Under the pieces are notes generated by a model that was not told the origin of the DNA, made no database searches, and saw nothing but the letters and a program-made list of their open reading frames with translations. Of a stretch of DNA of 64,000 nt, positions 42,911 through 51,730 are shown piece by piece. Every line of letters starts with the position of its first letter. Within the stretch, counting starts at the first letter, position 1. Source of the stretch: UBA1447 sp964627535 (GTDB lineage: Bacteria > Bacillota > Clostridia > Oscillospirales > Acutalibacteraceae); assembly GCA_964627535.1 (NCBI GenBank), contig CAZVJW010000003.1, positions 1 to 64,000 on the forward strand, given 5' to 3'. The translations under genes were made by a program, and so were the position numbers.

Positions 42911-44476
42911 TTATTTTTTTATATCCCTGTTTTTTACATATTCGCCATTAATTTCAGCTTTTCCGATGCGCGCGAGCTCTTCAAGGTCATCGCCGGCTTC
43001 CGTGACTCTTTCCGCCATCTGTTTGCGCCTTTCGAGCAGGTCGGCGTACATTCTGTCACGCCTCGGGCCGGTTAACGGGTAAAAGAACTTCGGCAGAACA
43101 CCCAGGGAACTGGTGATAACGGGCACACCGGTTCCAAGCGCAAAAATCCACCACTTGGTTGAGATATCCTGCGTACCGATGGTTTTCCCCTGAATATAGC
43201 CGATTTTCGCCATGATCAAGTTTTGGATGGTGCTCATGGCAATACCCTGAATCTTGTTGACGAGGCCTCTCGCCACGCTTGTCATGGCTTCCATACGGTA
43301 ACCGTTTTTCCACTCACAGTAATCCATGGCCTCATTATACAACTCCTGGCCGATGACATGCCGCAAGCCGTAAGTCCACATTTCAATAAATTCCTCAATC
43401 ATGAAGGTGGGTATCATGACCTTGCGCTTGGTGAAATTTTGATTGAACGACCCGATGGCAAAAACAGAAAGCCAGCACATATCGGTGTAAATGTCTTCTC
43501 CGATCCAGATAGCTTTGGTGGAAAACTTTTTCCTCATCGGCCCGATTAAGGCATAACTGATGCTTGAAACGGGGGAGGCGGGGATGCCGACAATGGTCTG
43601 CAGCGTGGCGGCACCCAAAACATCAATAAAATAATTCTGACGCCCAACGCTGACACCGAAACCGCTCAGGAAACCCGAAAGCGTAATCATGAGGATGGGG
43701 TAATTATTGATGATTGCCTTGAATCCCTGCATAATACTCGGTTTTTCAATGGTCTGCTGCACCCTCTCCCTGGTCAGGAAGATGAAAAAGAAGGACGCTG
43801 CGGTGGCGATAACACTTGTTAAAAGCCCCATACCGACAAACAGGTCGCGCAGCTTCCAACGGACGATTTTGTTGTTGATCAAATCGATAAAAACGCCCAT
43901 CATCAGCTCCGGCAGTTTTTCGCCGATAAAACCGGACCAAAAGTTCGCCTGGGTGATCAGCCGCGTTCGGTCGATCGGGTGGGGTGTGATGGTTGACATC
44001 AGCCCCCCCTGGGCAATGCCGGCAAAGGTTCCCGCCGTTTCCGTAACCACCCCGAAAGCGAAATAAAAAATGAGTTTAGGCGCATAATCCACCGCAGTGT
44101 CCGGGAAGAAAAACGGCATGAACCAATAAAGCGAGCCGATAATTGTCAGCGGGATTTTTAAAAAAAGCACATAGGGTTTGAACTTGCCCCAGCGGGTGCG
44201 TGTTTTATCCACAATGGTGCCGATGAACATGTCGTTGATCGTATCCCAAATACCGGTAAAAATATTGACATAGGCGGCGATGGTGAAATCAATTTTAACA
44301 ACATCCCAAATGAACCTGTTGCTGTATTTATTGATATTAAAGCTATTGGAGAAGTCGTTCAAGATATAGGCAAAGGTTTCCTTGGTTCCGATATAACGGC
44401 GGTTTTGATGAACATATTTCAGCGCTTCGTCTTCGGCAATTTCTTCTTCCACGGCAATTTTATCCGGTTCGTCCAA
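42911..44476 (-). CDS. MFS transporter of the GPH (glycoside-pentoside-hexuronide) type
   Basis: A 521-residue polytopic membrane protein with about 12 hydrophobic segments. After a charged N-terminal tail the block NDMFIGTIVDKTRTRWGKFK is the GPH/MFS_2 loop 2-3 motif (usually DPxxGxxxDRTRTRWGRFRP). It probably imports a glycoside or other solute with a cation. The central and C-terminal parts are longer than in typical 450-residue members and end in a charged tail (LLERRKQMAERVTEAG). It is transcribed alone from a promoter at 44532-44560. The substrate is unknown. Confidence 0.8.
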   Translation of the reverse strand: MDEPDKIAVEEEIAEDEALKYVHQNRRYIGTKETFAYILNDFSNSFNINKYSNRFIWDVVKIDFTIAAYVNIFTGIWDTINDMFIGTIVDKTRTRWGKFKPYVLFLKIPLTIIGSLYWFMPFFFPDTAVDYAPKLIFYFAFGVVTETAGTFAGIAQGGLMSTITPHPIDRTRLITQANFWSGFIGEKLPELMMGVFIDLINNKIVRWKLRDLFVGMGLLTSVIATAASFFFIFLTRERVQQTIEKPSIMQGFKAIINNYPILMITLSGFLSGFGVSVGRQNYFIDVLGAATLQTIVGIPASPVSSISYALIGPMRKKFSTKAIWIGEDIYTDMCWLSVFAIGSFNQNFTKRKVMIPTFMIEEFIEMWTYGLRHVIGQELYNEAMDYCEWKNGYRMEAMTSVARGLVNKIQGIAMSTIQNLIMAKIGYIQGKTIGTQDISTKWWIFALGTGVPVITSSLGVLPKFFYPLTGPRRDRMYADLLERRKQMAERVTEAGDDLEELARIGKAEINGEYVKNRDIKK

Positions 44477-44531
44477 TTTTATGTACCCCCTAATAGATTA
44501 TTTGAAAGGGCCGCGCATCAATCTAAAAATC

Positions 44532-44560
44532 AGTATACATTAAAACTTATGGGTAAGCAA
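44532..44560 (-). promoter_or_regulatory. Promoter of the GPH-type transporter gene
   Basis: Minus strand: TTGCTT (44555-44560), 17-base spacer, TATACT (44532-44537). Confidence 0.55.
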
Positions 44561-44722
44561 GAAAGTAATTTTACAAAAGCCTTTCTGTTAAAAAATTGAA
44601 TTTATGAAGAGATCAGGTTATAATAAATAATGGTCGGATAAATCAGTTTTTAATAAATTCGCCGTTTCGGAAACCTATGCAAATCAAGTGAGATATAAAA
44701 ATGCGCAGAAGGAGCAAAAGCA

Positions 44723-45415
44723 TTGTTCGCGGATAAAATCGAACTGGTAACCTATTCAAAAAAAGAAGACAGGCTGAACTGCCTGACGCACGCCGCGGGC
44801 GTTTTAATGGCCGCTACGGTTCTTGCCGTTTGCCTTGCAAGAGCTATCAAATACGGCGCAACGAACAAAACTATTTCTGCGGCAGTCTACGGTATGTCCA
44901 TGATTGTGCTGTACGGAGCATCGGCATTTTACCATGGACTGACCGCCGGTAATCTTAAAAAAATCGCACGAGTGATTGACTATTCGATGATTTTTATTTT
45001 AATTGCGGGTACCGCGACACCCTGCGCGCTTATCAGTCTTTATGAAATAAATCCGCTGCATTGCTGGTTTGTTTTCTATGTAGCATGGGGTTGCGCATTC
45101 ATCGGTATCCTTTCAACAGTGTTCTTTTTTACGAAGACAAAAGTGTTTCGGATGGTTCTTTATATCGGAGAGGGCGTCGTCATGCTTGCCTCCGTTTACC
45201 CGATAGTGAGCATGATTAACATGCGGGCTCTCGGTATCCTGATTTTAGGCGGCTTGATATATGTTGCCGGAATGATTTTTCTGAGGATTGGGAAAACGAA
45301 GGCATATGCCCATACGGTTTTTCATCTGTTCGTTCTCGCGGGCAGTACGGCGCATTTCTATGTGATGGTAAAATATATTTTATTTAAACATAAACAGAAA
45401 CTGAATAAAGAATGA
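44723..45415 (+). CDS. Hemolysin III family (PAQR-like) membrane protein
   Basis: A 230-residue protein with seven hydrophobic segments. The motifs LNCLTHAAGVLM near residue 20, YGASAFYHG near 70, IDYSMIFILIAGTATP near 92 and the final HTVFHLFVLAGSTAHFY match the hemolysin III/YqfA/TrhA group, integral membrane proteins with metal-binding His residues that influence membrane homeostasis. TTG 44723 is the likely start, with AAGGAG 8 bases upstream (44709-44714). The terminator overlaps its stop codon. Confidence 0.87.
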   Translation: MFADKIELVTYSKKEDRLNCLTHAAGVLMAATVLAVCLARAIKYGATNKTISAAVYGMSMIVLYGASAFYHGLTAGNLKKIARVIDYSMIFILIAGTATPCALISLYEINPLHCWFVFYVAWGCAFIGILSTVFFFTKTKVFRMVLYIGEGVVMLASVYPIVSMINMRALGILILGGLIYVAGMIFLRIGKTKAYAHTVFHLFVLAGSTAHFYVMVKYILFKHKQKLNKE

Positions 45416-45456
45416 GCACGGAACCGGCAAGATTGTTGCCGAATCCGTGCTCATTT
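45411..45456. terminator. Bidirectional terminator
   Basis: AATGAGCACGGA pairs with TCCGTGCTCATT, with a smaller CGGCAA/TTGCCG hairpin in the loop. It serves the convergent hemolysin III and pyrG genes. Confidence 0.85.
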
Positions 45457-45472
45457 ATTTATCTGATCAAAT

Positions 45473-47077
45473 TTAACGGTTCGAGTAGATTTTGGCTGCT
45501 TTGATGAATTCCCTGAACAACGGGTGGGCTCTGTTGGGGCGGGATTTAAATTCCGGATGGAACTGGACGCCGACGAACCAGGGATGATTCTTCAATTCGA
45601 CCGCCTCAACCAGCCTGCCGTCCGGTGAAAGCCCGGAAAGAATAAGGCCTTTTGTTTGAGCGGATTCCCTATAAGCGTTGTTAACCTCATATCTGTGACG
45701 GTGGCGTTCGCTGATACTTTTTTGACCGTAGATTTCGGATAATTTGGTTCCTTCAACAATATCACAAGGATACCTGCCGAGTCTCATCGTTCCGCCCTTG
45801 TCGGTAATATCTTTTTGGTCAGGCATAATGTCGATAACGGCGTTTTTGGTTATTTCGGAAAACTCGCCGCTGTTTGCGTCAAAAAGTCCAAGAATGTTTC
45901 TGGAAAACTCCACAAACGCAATCTGCATGCCAAGGCAAATACCAAAGTAAGGGATGTTGTGTTCGCGAGCGTATTTTACGGCGGTTATCATGCCTTCTAT
46001 GCCCCTGTCTCCGAATCCGCCGGGTACGATAATACCGTCACACACTTTGAGAATCTCTTTTACCGTCTTTTCGTTGATCTCCTCCGAATCAATCCAGCTG
46101 ATTTCAACATTAACCCCGTTAGCGATACCACCGTGAACTAACGCTTCCGCAACCGAAAGATAAGCGTCGTGCAGTTTTACATATTTTCCGACAAGCCCAA
46201 TCTTAACGGTTGTGCTGCATTGATGTATCGCGTCAACCATGGCTGTCCATTCCCCGAGTTCAGGGCTAGTGCAGACAAGACCGAGCCTCTCGCAAACGAT
46301 GTTCGCCAGCCCGTTGCGCTCAAGCATTAAGGGGATTTCATAAAGCGATTTTACAGTCGTGTTATCAACAACGGCATTTTCGGAAACATTGCAGAACATA
46401 GCAATTTTGTGCTTCATACCCTGCTCCATCGGCTTGTCGCACCGGCAAACCAATATATCCGGCTGAATACCTATCGATAGAAGTTCTTTAACCGAATGCT
46501 GCGTGGGTTTTGACTTGTATTCCTCCGAACCGGGAACATAGGGGAGCAGTGTCACATGAATAAACTGGCAATTGCAGGAACCTATTTCTCTTGCAACCTG
46601 ACGAATGGACTCCAAAAACGGTTGTGATTCGATATCGCCGACAGTACCGCCGATTTCTACAATCATAACCTCCGCATCCGATGAATCAGCCGCATTATAT
46701 ATTCTTTCTTTAATTTCGTCTGTTATATGCGGGATAACCTGAACGGTTTGACCCAGATATTCGCCCTTTCTTTCTTTGGAGATGACATTCCAATAAACTT
46801 TTCCGGTTGTAATGTTTGAGTTTACGGAAAGGCTTTCATCAATGAATCGCTCATAGTGACCCAGGTCAAGGTCGGTTTCTGCGCCGTCATCTGTAACAAA
46901 GACCTCCCCGTGCTGAAAAGGGCTCATCGTTCCCGGATCGACATTTATGTAAGGGTCAAGTTTTTGCATCGTTACCTTGATGCCTCTTGCTTTTAAAAGT
47001 CTGCCCAGTGAAGCCGCCGTAATGCCTTTTCCCAACCCTGAAACAACACCTCCGGTGACGAAAACAAACTTTTTCAT
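45473..47077 (-). CDS. pyrG: CTP synthase
   Basis: A 534-residue enzyme that makes CTP from UTP, ATP and glutamine. The synthetase domain starts KFVFVTGGVVSGLGKGITAA and contains DPYINVDPGTMSPFQHGEVF. The C-terminal glutaminase has the nucleophile block YFGICLGMQIAFVEF and the His/Glu block VGVQFHPEFKSRP. The length matches the family. It starts about 50 bases after the stop of the ANTAR regulator gene in the same direction, with no obvious terminator between. It may be read as the last gene of the glutamate-synthase operon, which links CTP synthesis to glutamine supply (inference). Confidence 0.96.
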   Translation of the reverse strand: MKKFVFVTGGVVSGLGKGITAASLGRLLKARGIKVTMQKLDPYINVDPGTMSPFQHGEVFVTDDGAETDLDLGHYERFIDESLSVNSNITTGKVYWNVISKERKGEYLGQTVQVIPHITDEIKERIYNAADSSDAEVMIVEIGGTVGDIESQPFLESIRQVAREIGSCNCQFIHVTLLPYVPGSEEYKSKPTQHSVKELLSIGIQPDILVCRCDKPMEQGMKHKIAMFCNVSENAVVDNTTVKSLYEIPLMLERNGLANIVCERLGLVCTSPELGEWTAMVDAIHQCSTTVKIGLVGKYVKLHDAYLSVAEALVHGGIANGVNVEISWIDSEEINEKTVKEILKVCDGIIVPGGFGDRGIEGMITAVKYAREHNIPYFGICLGMQIAFVEFSRNILGLFDANSGEFSEITKNAVIDIMPDQKDITDKGGTMRLGRYPCDIVEGTKLSEIYGQKSISERHRHRYEVNNAYRESAQTKGLILSGLSPDGRLVEAVELKNHPWFVGVQFHPEFKSRPNRAHPLFREFIKAAKIYSNR

Positions 47078-47127
47078 TGATAAACCTACCTTTTATTTAA
47101 TATAAACCAACCCTTGCCGAAACAGGG

Positions 47128-47709
47128 TCAGTACTCATACGTCTTTAAAATATTTTCTGCTATAATTGTTTTTGAAAGCCGCATATCCATGGCTTGTTTT
47201 TCGATATAACGGTGTGCCATAGGTTCTGTCATACCGAGGTATTGTATCAAAACACACTTAGCCCTGTCAATATGCTTTATCTCGTCGATTTTTACTTTTA
47301 ACTCGTTGTTTTCGTTCTTCAGCGCATGTATCCGGCTGTGCAGAGAACAGGCAAGTTTGAAGGATTGAAAAAATACCGGCTTTGAAATCGGTTTCGGTAA
47401 AACAATAATTCCCAGCTTTTCGCATTTTTCCGCAGTTTTACCGGTAAGCTCGGCTTTATGAATAAGAATAACACATGAAAAGGTGGTCCTCGCAATTCTT
47501 TCCGCCAAAGCCATACCCGGTTCGTCCGAAAGCGGGGTGTTGATGATTACTGCATCGAAATCCACGGAAACTATGATATGCAAGGCCTGTTCGGCATTGA
47601 GAACAGTGAAGATTTGATATTGCCCGGTTTCGTTTACAAGTTCGCATATAGCCTTGGCAGTTTTGTCAGAGCTTGAAACAATTAAAATCCTTTCCAGAAC
47701 AATCACCAT
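47128..47709 (-). CDS. ANTAR-domain RNA-binding antiterminator with pseudo-receiver
   Basis: A 193-residue regulator. Residues 6-120 have a response-regulator fold, but the phospho-acceptor site reads VIINTPL (Asn57 instead of Asp) and the acidic pair after the first strand is absent (LIVSSSD). The KP of the fifth strand is kept (LPKPIS). A helical linker (LHSRIHALKNENNELKVKID) leads to an ANTAR domain at about 135-190 (RAKCVLIQYLGMTEPMAHRY and MRLSKTIIAENIL). ANTAR proteins bind RNA hairpins with A1/G4 hexaloops and prevent termination; six such hairpins occur in this island. Control is probably not by phosphorylation. The exact start (ATG 47709 or a codon slightly downstream) is uncertain. 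Confidence 0.88.
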   Translation of the reverse strand: MVIVLERILIVSSSDKTAKAICELVNETGQYQIFTVLNAEQALHIIVSVDFDAVIINTPLSDEPGMALAERIARTTFSCVILIHKAELTGKTAEKCEKLGIIVLPKPISKPVFFQSFKLACSLHSRIHALKNENNELKVKIDEIKHIDRAKCVLIQYLGMTEPMAHRYIEKQAMDMRLSKTIIAENILKTYEY

Positions 47710-47757
47710 CCTTTACCGAAAATTCGGATTCATACAAATATAACCTTAGCCGAAAGA

Positions 47758-48477
47758 TTAATTGAAAACATATAACTGCTGATATGGGTTTTTGCTGTCA
47801 GGGGTCATAACATAAAATGGTTTTGAAAATATTTCGTCTTTTAAAACGGTGAAATATTTACAATACTTATCGAGGTATGGCATGATTAAAGCAATGTCCT
47901 CAGGACCGGCCTCTTTCACTTCGACCTTTTCCGGCAACCGTTGCGGAAGGACGCCTCTTATGAAAATCTTACCGCCGTGCATGCCCGCTGCGCAAAAATT
48001 GCTTATCGGGCATTTGTCGGTCTTAAGGCCCAAAACTATTATATACCCTCCCGCAAGGTATTCCCCCAAAAAACTTCCGGCGCTGCCGCCGATCGTCAAA
48101 ACAGGCAGCTTGTCTTTGTATTGTTTCATGTGAACACCTGCGCGGTACCCTACGGAATCTCTGACATATATTTCGCCGCCTCTTTGCGCCAAGCCTGTGC
48201 CGTCGCCCGCGGAACCGTTGATGATTATTTCGCCTTCATTCATCGTATCACCGACCGCGTCCTGCGCGTTTCCGTTTACAACAATTTTTGCACCGTCAAG
48301 GTAGCTGCCGAGGGCGTTTCCGGGCGTTCCGTTTATCTCGATTGTAATGCTGCGAGCCGCACAGCCGATATATCGCTGCCCGAGGCAATTGTCCACAACG
48401 GTCTTGTTTACTCCTGATTGGCGCAGTTTTTCATTCAGTTCGGTGAAATCCATTCCGGCCGCGTCAATTCTAAACAT
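47758..48477 (-). CDS. Glutamate synthase domain 3 (GXGXG) protein, GltB3
   Basis: A 239-residue protein equivalent to the C-terminal beta-helix domain of glutamate synthase. Repeated Gly turns, NALGSYLDGAKIVVNGNAQD and VGDTMNEGEIIINGSAGDG and then LAQRGGEIYVRD, form the GXGXG helix. In split archaeal-type enzymes it joins GltB1 and GltB2. The start overlaps the stop of the upstream FAD oxidoreductase gene by 8 bases. It is the fifth gene of the gltB operon. Confidence 0.9.
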   Translation of the reverse strand: MFRIDAAGMDFTELNEKLRQSGVNKTVVDNCLGQRYIGCAARSITIEINGTPGNALGSYLDGAKIVVNGNAQDAVGDTMNEGEIIINGSAGDGTGLAQRGGEIYVRDSVGYRAGVHMKQYKDKLPVLTIGGSAGSFLGEYLAGGYIIVLGLKTDKCPISNFCAAGMHGGKIFIRGVLPQRLPEKVEVKEAGPEDIALIMPYLDKYCKYFTVLKDEIFSKPFYVMTPDSKNPYQQLYVFN

Positions 48478-49705
48478 TTTTCAATCCTCCGAGTTTTTGC
48501 TGCCGCTGAGTTTTCGAAAACGCCATCAACTGCGGTTTTTCCTTTATCAATTCAAAATCAATTGTGTCAAGAGGCGTTTTGTCCGTAATAAGCGAAGTGT
48601 AAATTCCCGCCCGGGCGATGTCGCCTATCAGAATATACCCCTTGAGGTAGTTCTCCTTTGTAACAAGCTTCTTGTATTGATTCTCACCTGTTACAACATA
48701 TTCGTCTCCGTCATAGCTTCCTGCTGTTATAATCGGAAGCCCGAAAAGCTTAGTCGCATTCATAGGGATGGCGTTGCTATATACCGCCTGGCCGCCTGCC
48801 ATGTTAATCCCCGCATCCTCACCCTGCAAATAGGCGTTCGGCATAAGCGCAAGCACTTTTTCCTCACCGCATGAAATATCTATACTTGATGTGCAGTCAC
48901 CTGCGGCATATATCCCCGGGATTTCTGTTTCAAGATTTTCACCGGTGCGTATGCCGCGTTTTGCATCACAACCGATATCGCATAAAAGTTTTGTATTTGG
49001 ACGTACGCCGACAGCGATGACGGCCATATCAAACTCAACGGTTATACCATTAGAAAGAAGTGCATTGTTCGCGAAAAACTCTTGTACCGTTGTTGACAAA
49101 ATGAAATGAATACCTTTTTGTTCTAAATATAATTGTACCATGTTCGCACTGAAAGTGTCCAGAACATTCGGCATAATCCTGTCTGCCAAATCGACAATGG
49201 TAACGCTTGCGACACGGTTTAGAATACCTTCTGCGCACTTCAGGCCGATAAGCCCGGCACCTAAAACTAGAACCCTGCTGTCTGAATTCAAACTTTTATC
49301 GAGTGCTTCGGCATCAGCTAATGACATAAATGTAAATTTATTGTTTAACTCAAAAATTCCTTTTACAGGGGGAATAAAAGGTACTGACCCGGTTGCCAGC
49401 AACAGCCTGTCATAGCTAACTGTGGTTCCGTTTTCCAAAAGAACCGTTTTATCCTTCGGATTGATTTTTACAGCTTCGCAGCCAAGCAGAAGGCTGATGC
49501 GGTTTTCGGCATAAAAACCATCGGAACGGTATTTCATCTTTTCACTGTCAACTTTACCCTGTAAATAGTAAGAAATTAAGGGCCGGGAATAGGTATGAAA
49601 AGGTTCTTTTGATATGATGGTAATTTTACTCTCCTTATCAATGCTTCTGATACCTTCAACACAGCCGATCGCAGCCGTTGAATTGCCGATAATTACATAT
49701 CTCAC
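48470..49705 (-). CDS. FAD-dependent NAD(P)H oxidoreductase of the glutamate synthase operon
   Basis: A 411-residue pyridine-nucleotide-disulfide-type flavoprotein. The FAD fold is YVIIGNSTAAIGCVEGIRSI at the N-terminus, the NAD fold is LVLGAGLIGLKCAEG, and GIYAAGDCTSSID is the second FAD site. It resembles the N-terminal half of NirB and rubredoxin reductase-like enzymes. It probably supplies electrons from NAD(P)H, via the adjacent ferredoxin, to the FMN domain of GltB2. GTG 49705 is preferred because AGGGGGTGA is directly upstream. Its start is four bases from the ferredoxin gene stop. Confidence 0.88.
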   Translation of the reverse strand: MRYVIIGNSTAAIGCVEGIRSIDKESKITIISKEPFHTYSRPLISYYLQGKVDSEKMKYRSDGFYAENRISLLLGCEAVKINPKDKTVLLENGTTVSYDRLLLATGSVPFIPPVKGIFELNNKFTFMSLADAEALDKSLNSDSRVLVLGAGLIGLKCAEGILNRVASVTIVDLADRIMPNVLDTFSANMVQLYLEQKGIHFILSTTVQEFFANNALLSNGITVEFDMAVIAVGVRPNTKLLCDIGCDAKRGIRTGENLETEIPGIYAAGDCTSSIDISCGEEKVLALMPNAYLQGEDAGINMAGGQAVYSNAIPMNATKLFGLPIITAGSYDGDEYVVTGENQYKKLVTKENYLKGYILIGDIARAGIYTSLITDKTPLDTIDFELIKEKPQLMAFSKTQRQQKLGGLKNV

Positions 49706-49709
49706 AAAA

Positions 49710-50141
49710 TCACCCCCTGTCCTCAAATACGATTGCTCCGTTTGGGCATCCGCTTACACATGCCGGATTTCCAGAAGAGTTTTGCATACAAAGTTCGCAT
49801 TTTTGCACCACTCCTGTATCAGATGGCATAACCGCGCCGTATGGGCAAATCATGATGCAGGTGTAACACCCGACGCATTTATCCCGGTCAATGGATATGA
49901 CTCCGTCATTTATCGTTATAGCGCCTGCGATGCAGCTCTTGACACACAAAGGATTGTCGCAGTGCCTGCAGGCCACCGCAAAGGAGATGTTATCTACCTT
50001 TTCGATTTGTATGCGCGGGTTGATAACAATATCCTTCAGCGCTTTTGCCATATTGTCCTGTCCGCTGTTCGCGAATGCACAGCGGTATTCGCATAAATGG
50101 CAGCCGAGGCACCACTTTTCATTAACATATATACGTTTCAC
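49710..50141 (-). CDS. Polyferredoxin-like 4Fe-4S protein
   Basis: A 143-residue iron-sulfur protein. Cys groups CLGCHLCEYRC (residues 12-22), CRHCDNPLCVKSC, CVGCYTCIMICP and a C-terminal pair (KCELC, CVSGCP) fit a HycB/DmsB-like protein with up to four 4Fe-4S clusters. It has no signal peptide. Placed between GltB2 and the FAD oxidoreductase, it probably carries electrons between them. AAAGGATGGG precedes the ATG. Confidence 0.9.
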   Translation of the reverse strand: MKRIYVNEKWCLGCHLCEYRCAFANSGQDNMAKALKDIVINPRIQIEKVDNISFAVACRHCDNPLCVKSCIAGAITINDGVISIDRDKCVGCYTCIMICPYGAVMPSDTGVVQKCELCMQNSSGNPACVSGCPNGAIVFEDRG

Positions 50142-50223
50142 AATAAACCCATCCTTTCGCTAATGACCGGAGAGAAAAAGTCGCCCCTGTTCTGCCGACC
50201 ACTAACCACTGACCACTGTTAAG

Positions 50224-51729
50224 CTATTCGCCGGCGTGCATAACGCCGAGTATATCCAGTTCTTTTTGGTTAAGGCTGATACCGCGCAGCATAAGCCGGT
50301 TACCGCGAAGAGCTTCAATTGAATTAATACCCATACCGCCCATCATTTCGCATATTTCATGCTTCCAGGCGGTTACCAGGTTGATAAGCCTTTGATAACC
50401 CAAATCCGGGTTGAGCCTTTTGACCAGTTCGGGTTCCTGAGTCGCGATACCCCAATTGCATTTACCCGTGAAGCAGGTTGCGCATAGGTGACAGCCGAGC
50501 GCCAAAAGGGGAGCTGTGGCTATGTATACGGCGTCGGCTCCAAGCGCAATTGCTTTGACAACATCGGCACTGCTTCTGATACTTCCGCCTGCGACTAATG
50601 ACACATTTGTCCGTATGCCTTCCTGCCTAAGTCTTTCGTCAACGCTTGCGAGTGCGAGCTCAATAGGAATACCAACATTGTCGCGTATTCTTGTGGGGGC
50701 AGCTCCCGTACCGCCTCTGTAGCCGTCAATCGCGATAATATCAGCGCCGCTTCTCGCTATACCGCTCGCGATGGCGGCGATATTATGAACTGCCGCAATT
50801 TTCACAATGACAGGTTTTCTGTATTCCGTTGCCTCTTTAAGCGAATAAACAAGTTGGCGTAAATCCTCGATGGAGTAGATGTCATGGTGCGGAGCCGGAG
50901 AGATGGCGTCACTGCCTTCCGGGATCATCCTTGTTTTTGCGATATCACCGACAATTTTTCTGCCGGGCAAATGCCCTCCAATACCGGGTTTTGCTCCCTG
51001 CCCCATTTTTATTTCAATTGCGCTTCCGGCTTCAAGGTAATCTTTATGCACACCGAATCTGCCTGAAGCCACCTGAACAATGGTATTTGAACCAAATTGA
51101 TAAAAATCCTCATGTAAGCCGCCTTCTCCGGTATTGTAGTAAATACCAAGTGCGGTTGCAGCTCTTGCAAGGCACTCATGTGCGTTGTAGCTGATGGAAC
51201 CGTAACTCATAGCTGAAAACATAATCGGAACGGCAAGTTCAAGCTGCGGGTCGGTCGTCGTAATAATATTGCCTTTTTCGTCACGGGTGATTTCCGTCTT
51301 TTTCTTACCTAAAAAGGTTTTGGTTTCAATCGGTTCTCTCAAAGGGTCGATGGAAGGGTTTGTAACCTGCGAGGCATTGATCAGCAGCTTGTCCCAATAG
51401 ATTGGGTATGGCTTGGGATTGCCCATGGAGGAAAGTAAAACGCCGCCGCTTTTAGCCTGAAGGTAAATATCGGAGATGATATCTCCGCTCCAATTTGCAT
51501 TTTTCTTAAATGTGTGATCGCTCTCAACAATTTTCAGTGCTCTTGTCGGGCAGAGCGAAACGCATCTGTGGCAATCAACGCATTTGTTTTCGTCTGACAT
51601 CATCATGTTCAGTTCCTTGTCGTAGGAATGAACTTCGTTCGCGCATTGCCTTTCACATACCCTGCAGGCGATACATCTTTGAGGGTTCCTGACAACCTCG
51701 TATTTTGGATATAAAAAATCCAAACTCAT
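50224..51729 (-). CDS. Glutamate synthase FMN domain protein, GltB2
   Basis: A 501-residue central subunit of the split glutamate synthase. Two N-terminal 4Fe-4S motifs (CIACRVCERQC at 18-28 and CVDCHRCVSLCP near 51) precede the FMN barrel, with IGGHLPGRKIVGDIAKTRMI, DIIAIDGYRGGTGAAPTRI and CHLCATCFTGKCNWGIAT. The last carries the 3Fe-4S-type cysteines. It converts 2-oxoglutarate and ammonia to glutamate using reduced flavin. AAGGGGGGTGC precedes the start; the GltB1 gene ends two bases upstream, so translation is coupled. Confidence 0.94.
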   Translation of the reverse strand: MSLDFLYPKYEVVRNPQRCIACRVCERQCANEVHSYDKELNMMMSDENKCVDCHRCVSLCPTRALKIVESDHTFKKNANWSGDIISDIYLQAKSGGVLLSSMGNPKPYPIYWDKLLINASQVTNPSIDPLREPIETKTFLGKKKTEITRDEKGNIITTTDPQLELAVPIMFSAMSYGSISYNAHECLARAATALGIYYNTGEGGLHEDFYQFGSNTIVQVASGRFGVHKDYLEAGSAIEIKMGQGAKPGIGGHLPGRKIVGDIAKTRMIPEGSDAISPAPHHDIYSIEDLRQLVYSLKEATEYRKPVIVKIAAVHNIAAIASGIARSGADIIAIDGYRGGTGAAPTRIRDNVGIPIELALASVDERLRQEGIRTNVSLVAGGSIRSSADVVKAIALGADAVYIATAPLLALGCHLCATCFTGKCNWGIATQEPELVKRLNPDLGYQRLINLVTAWKHEICEMMGGMGINSIEALRGNRLMLRGISLNQKELDILGVMHAGE

Positions 51730-51730
51730 T

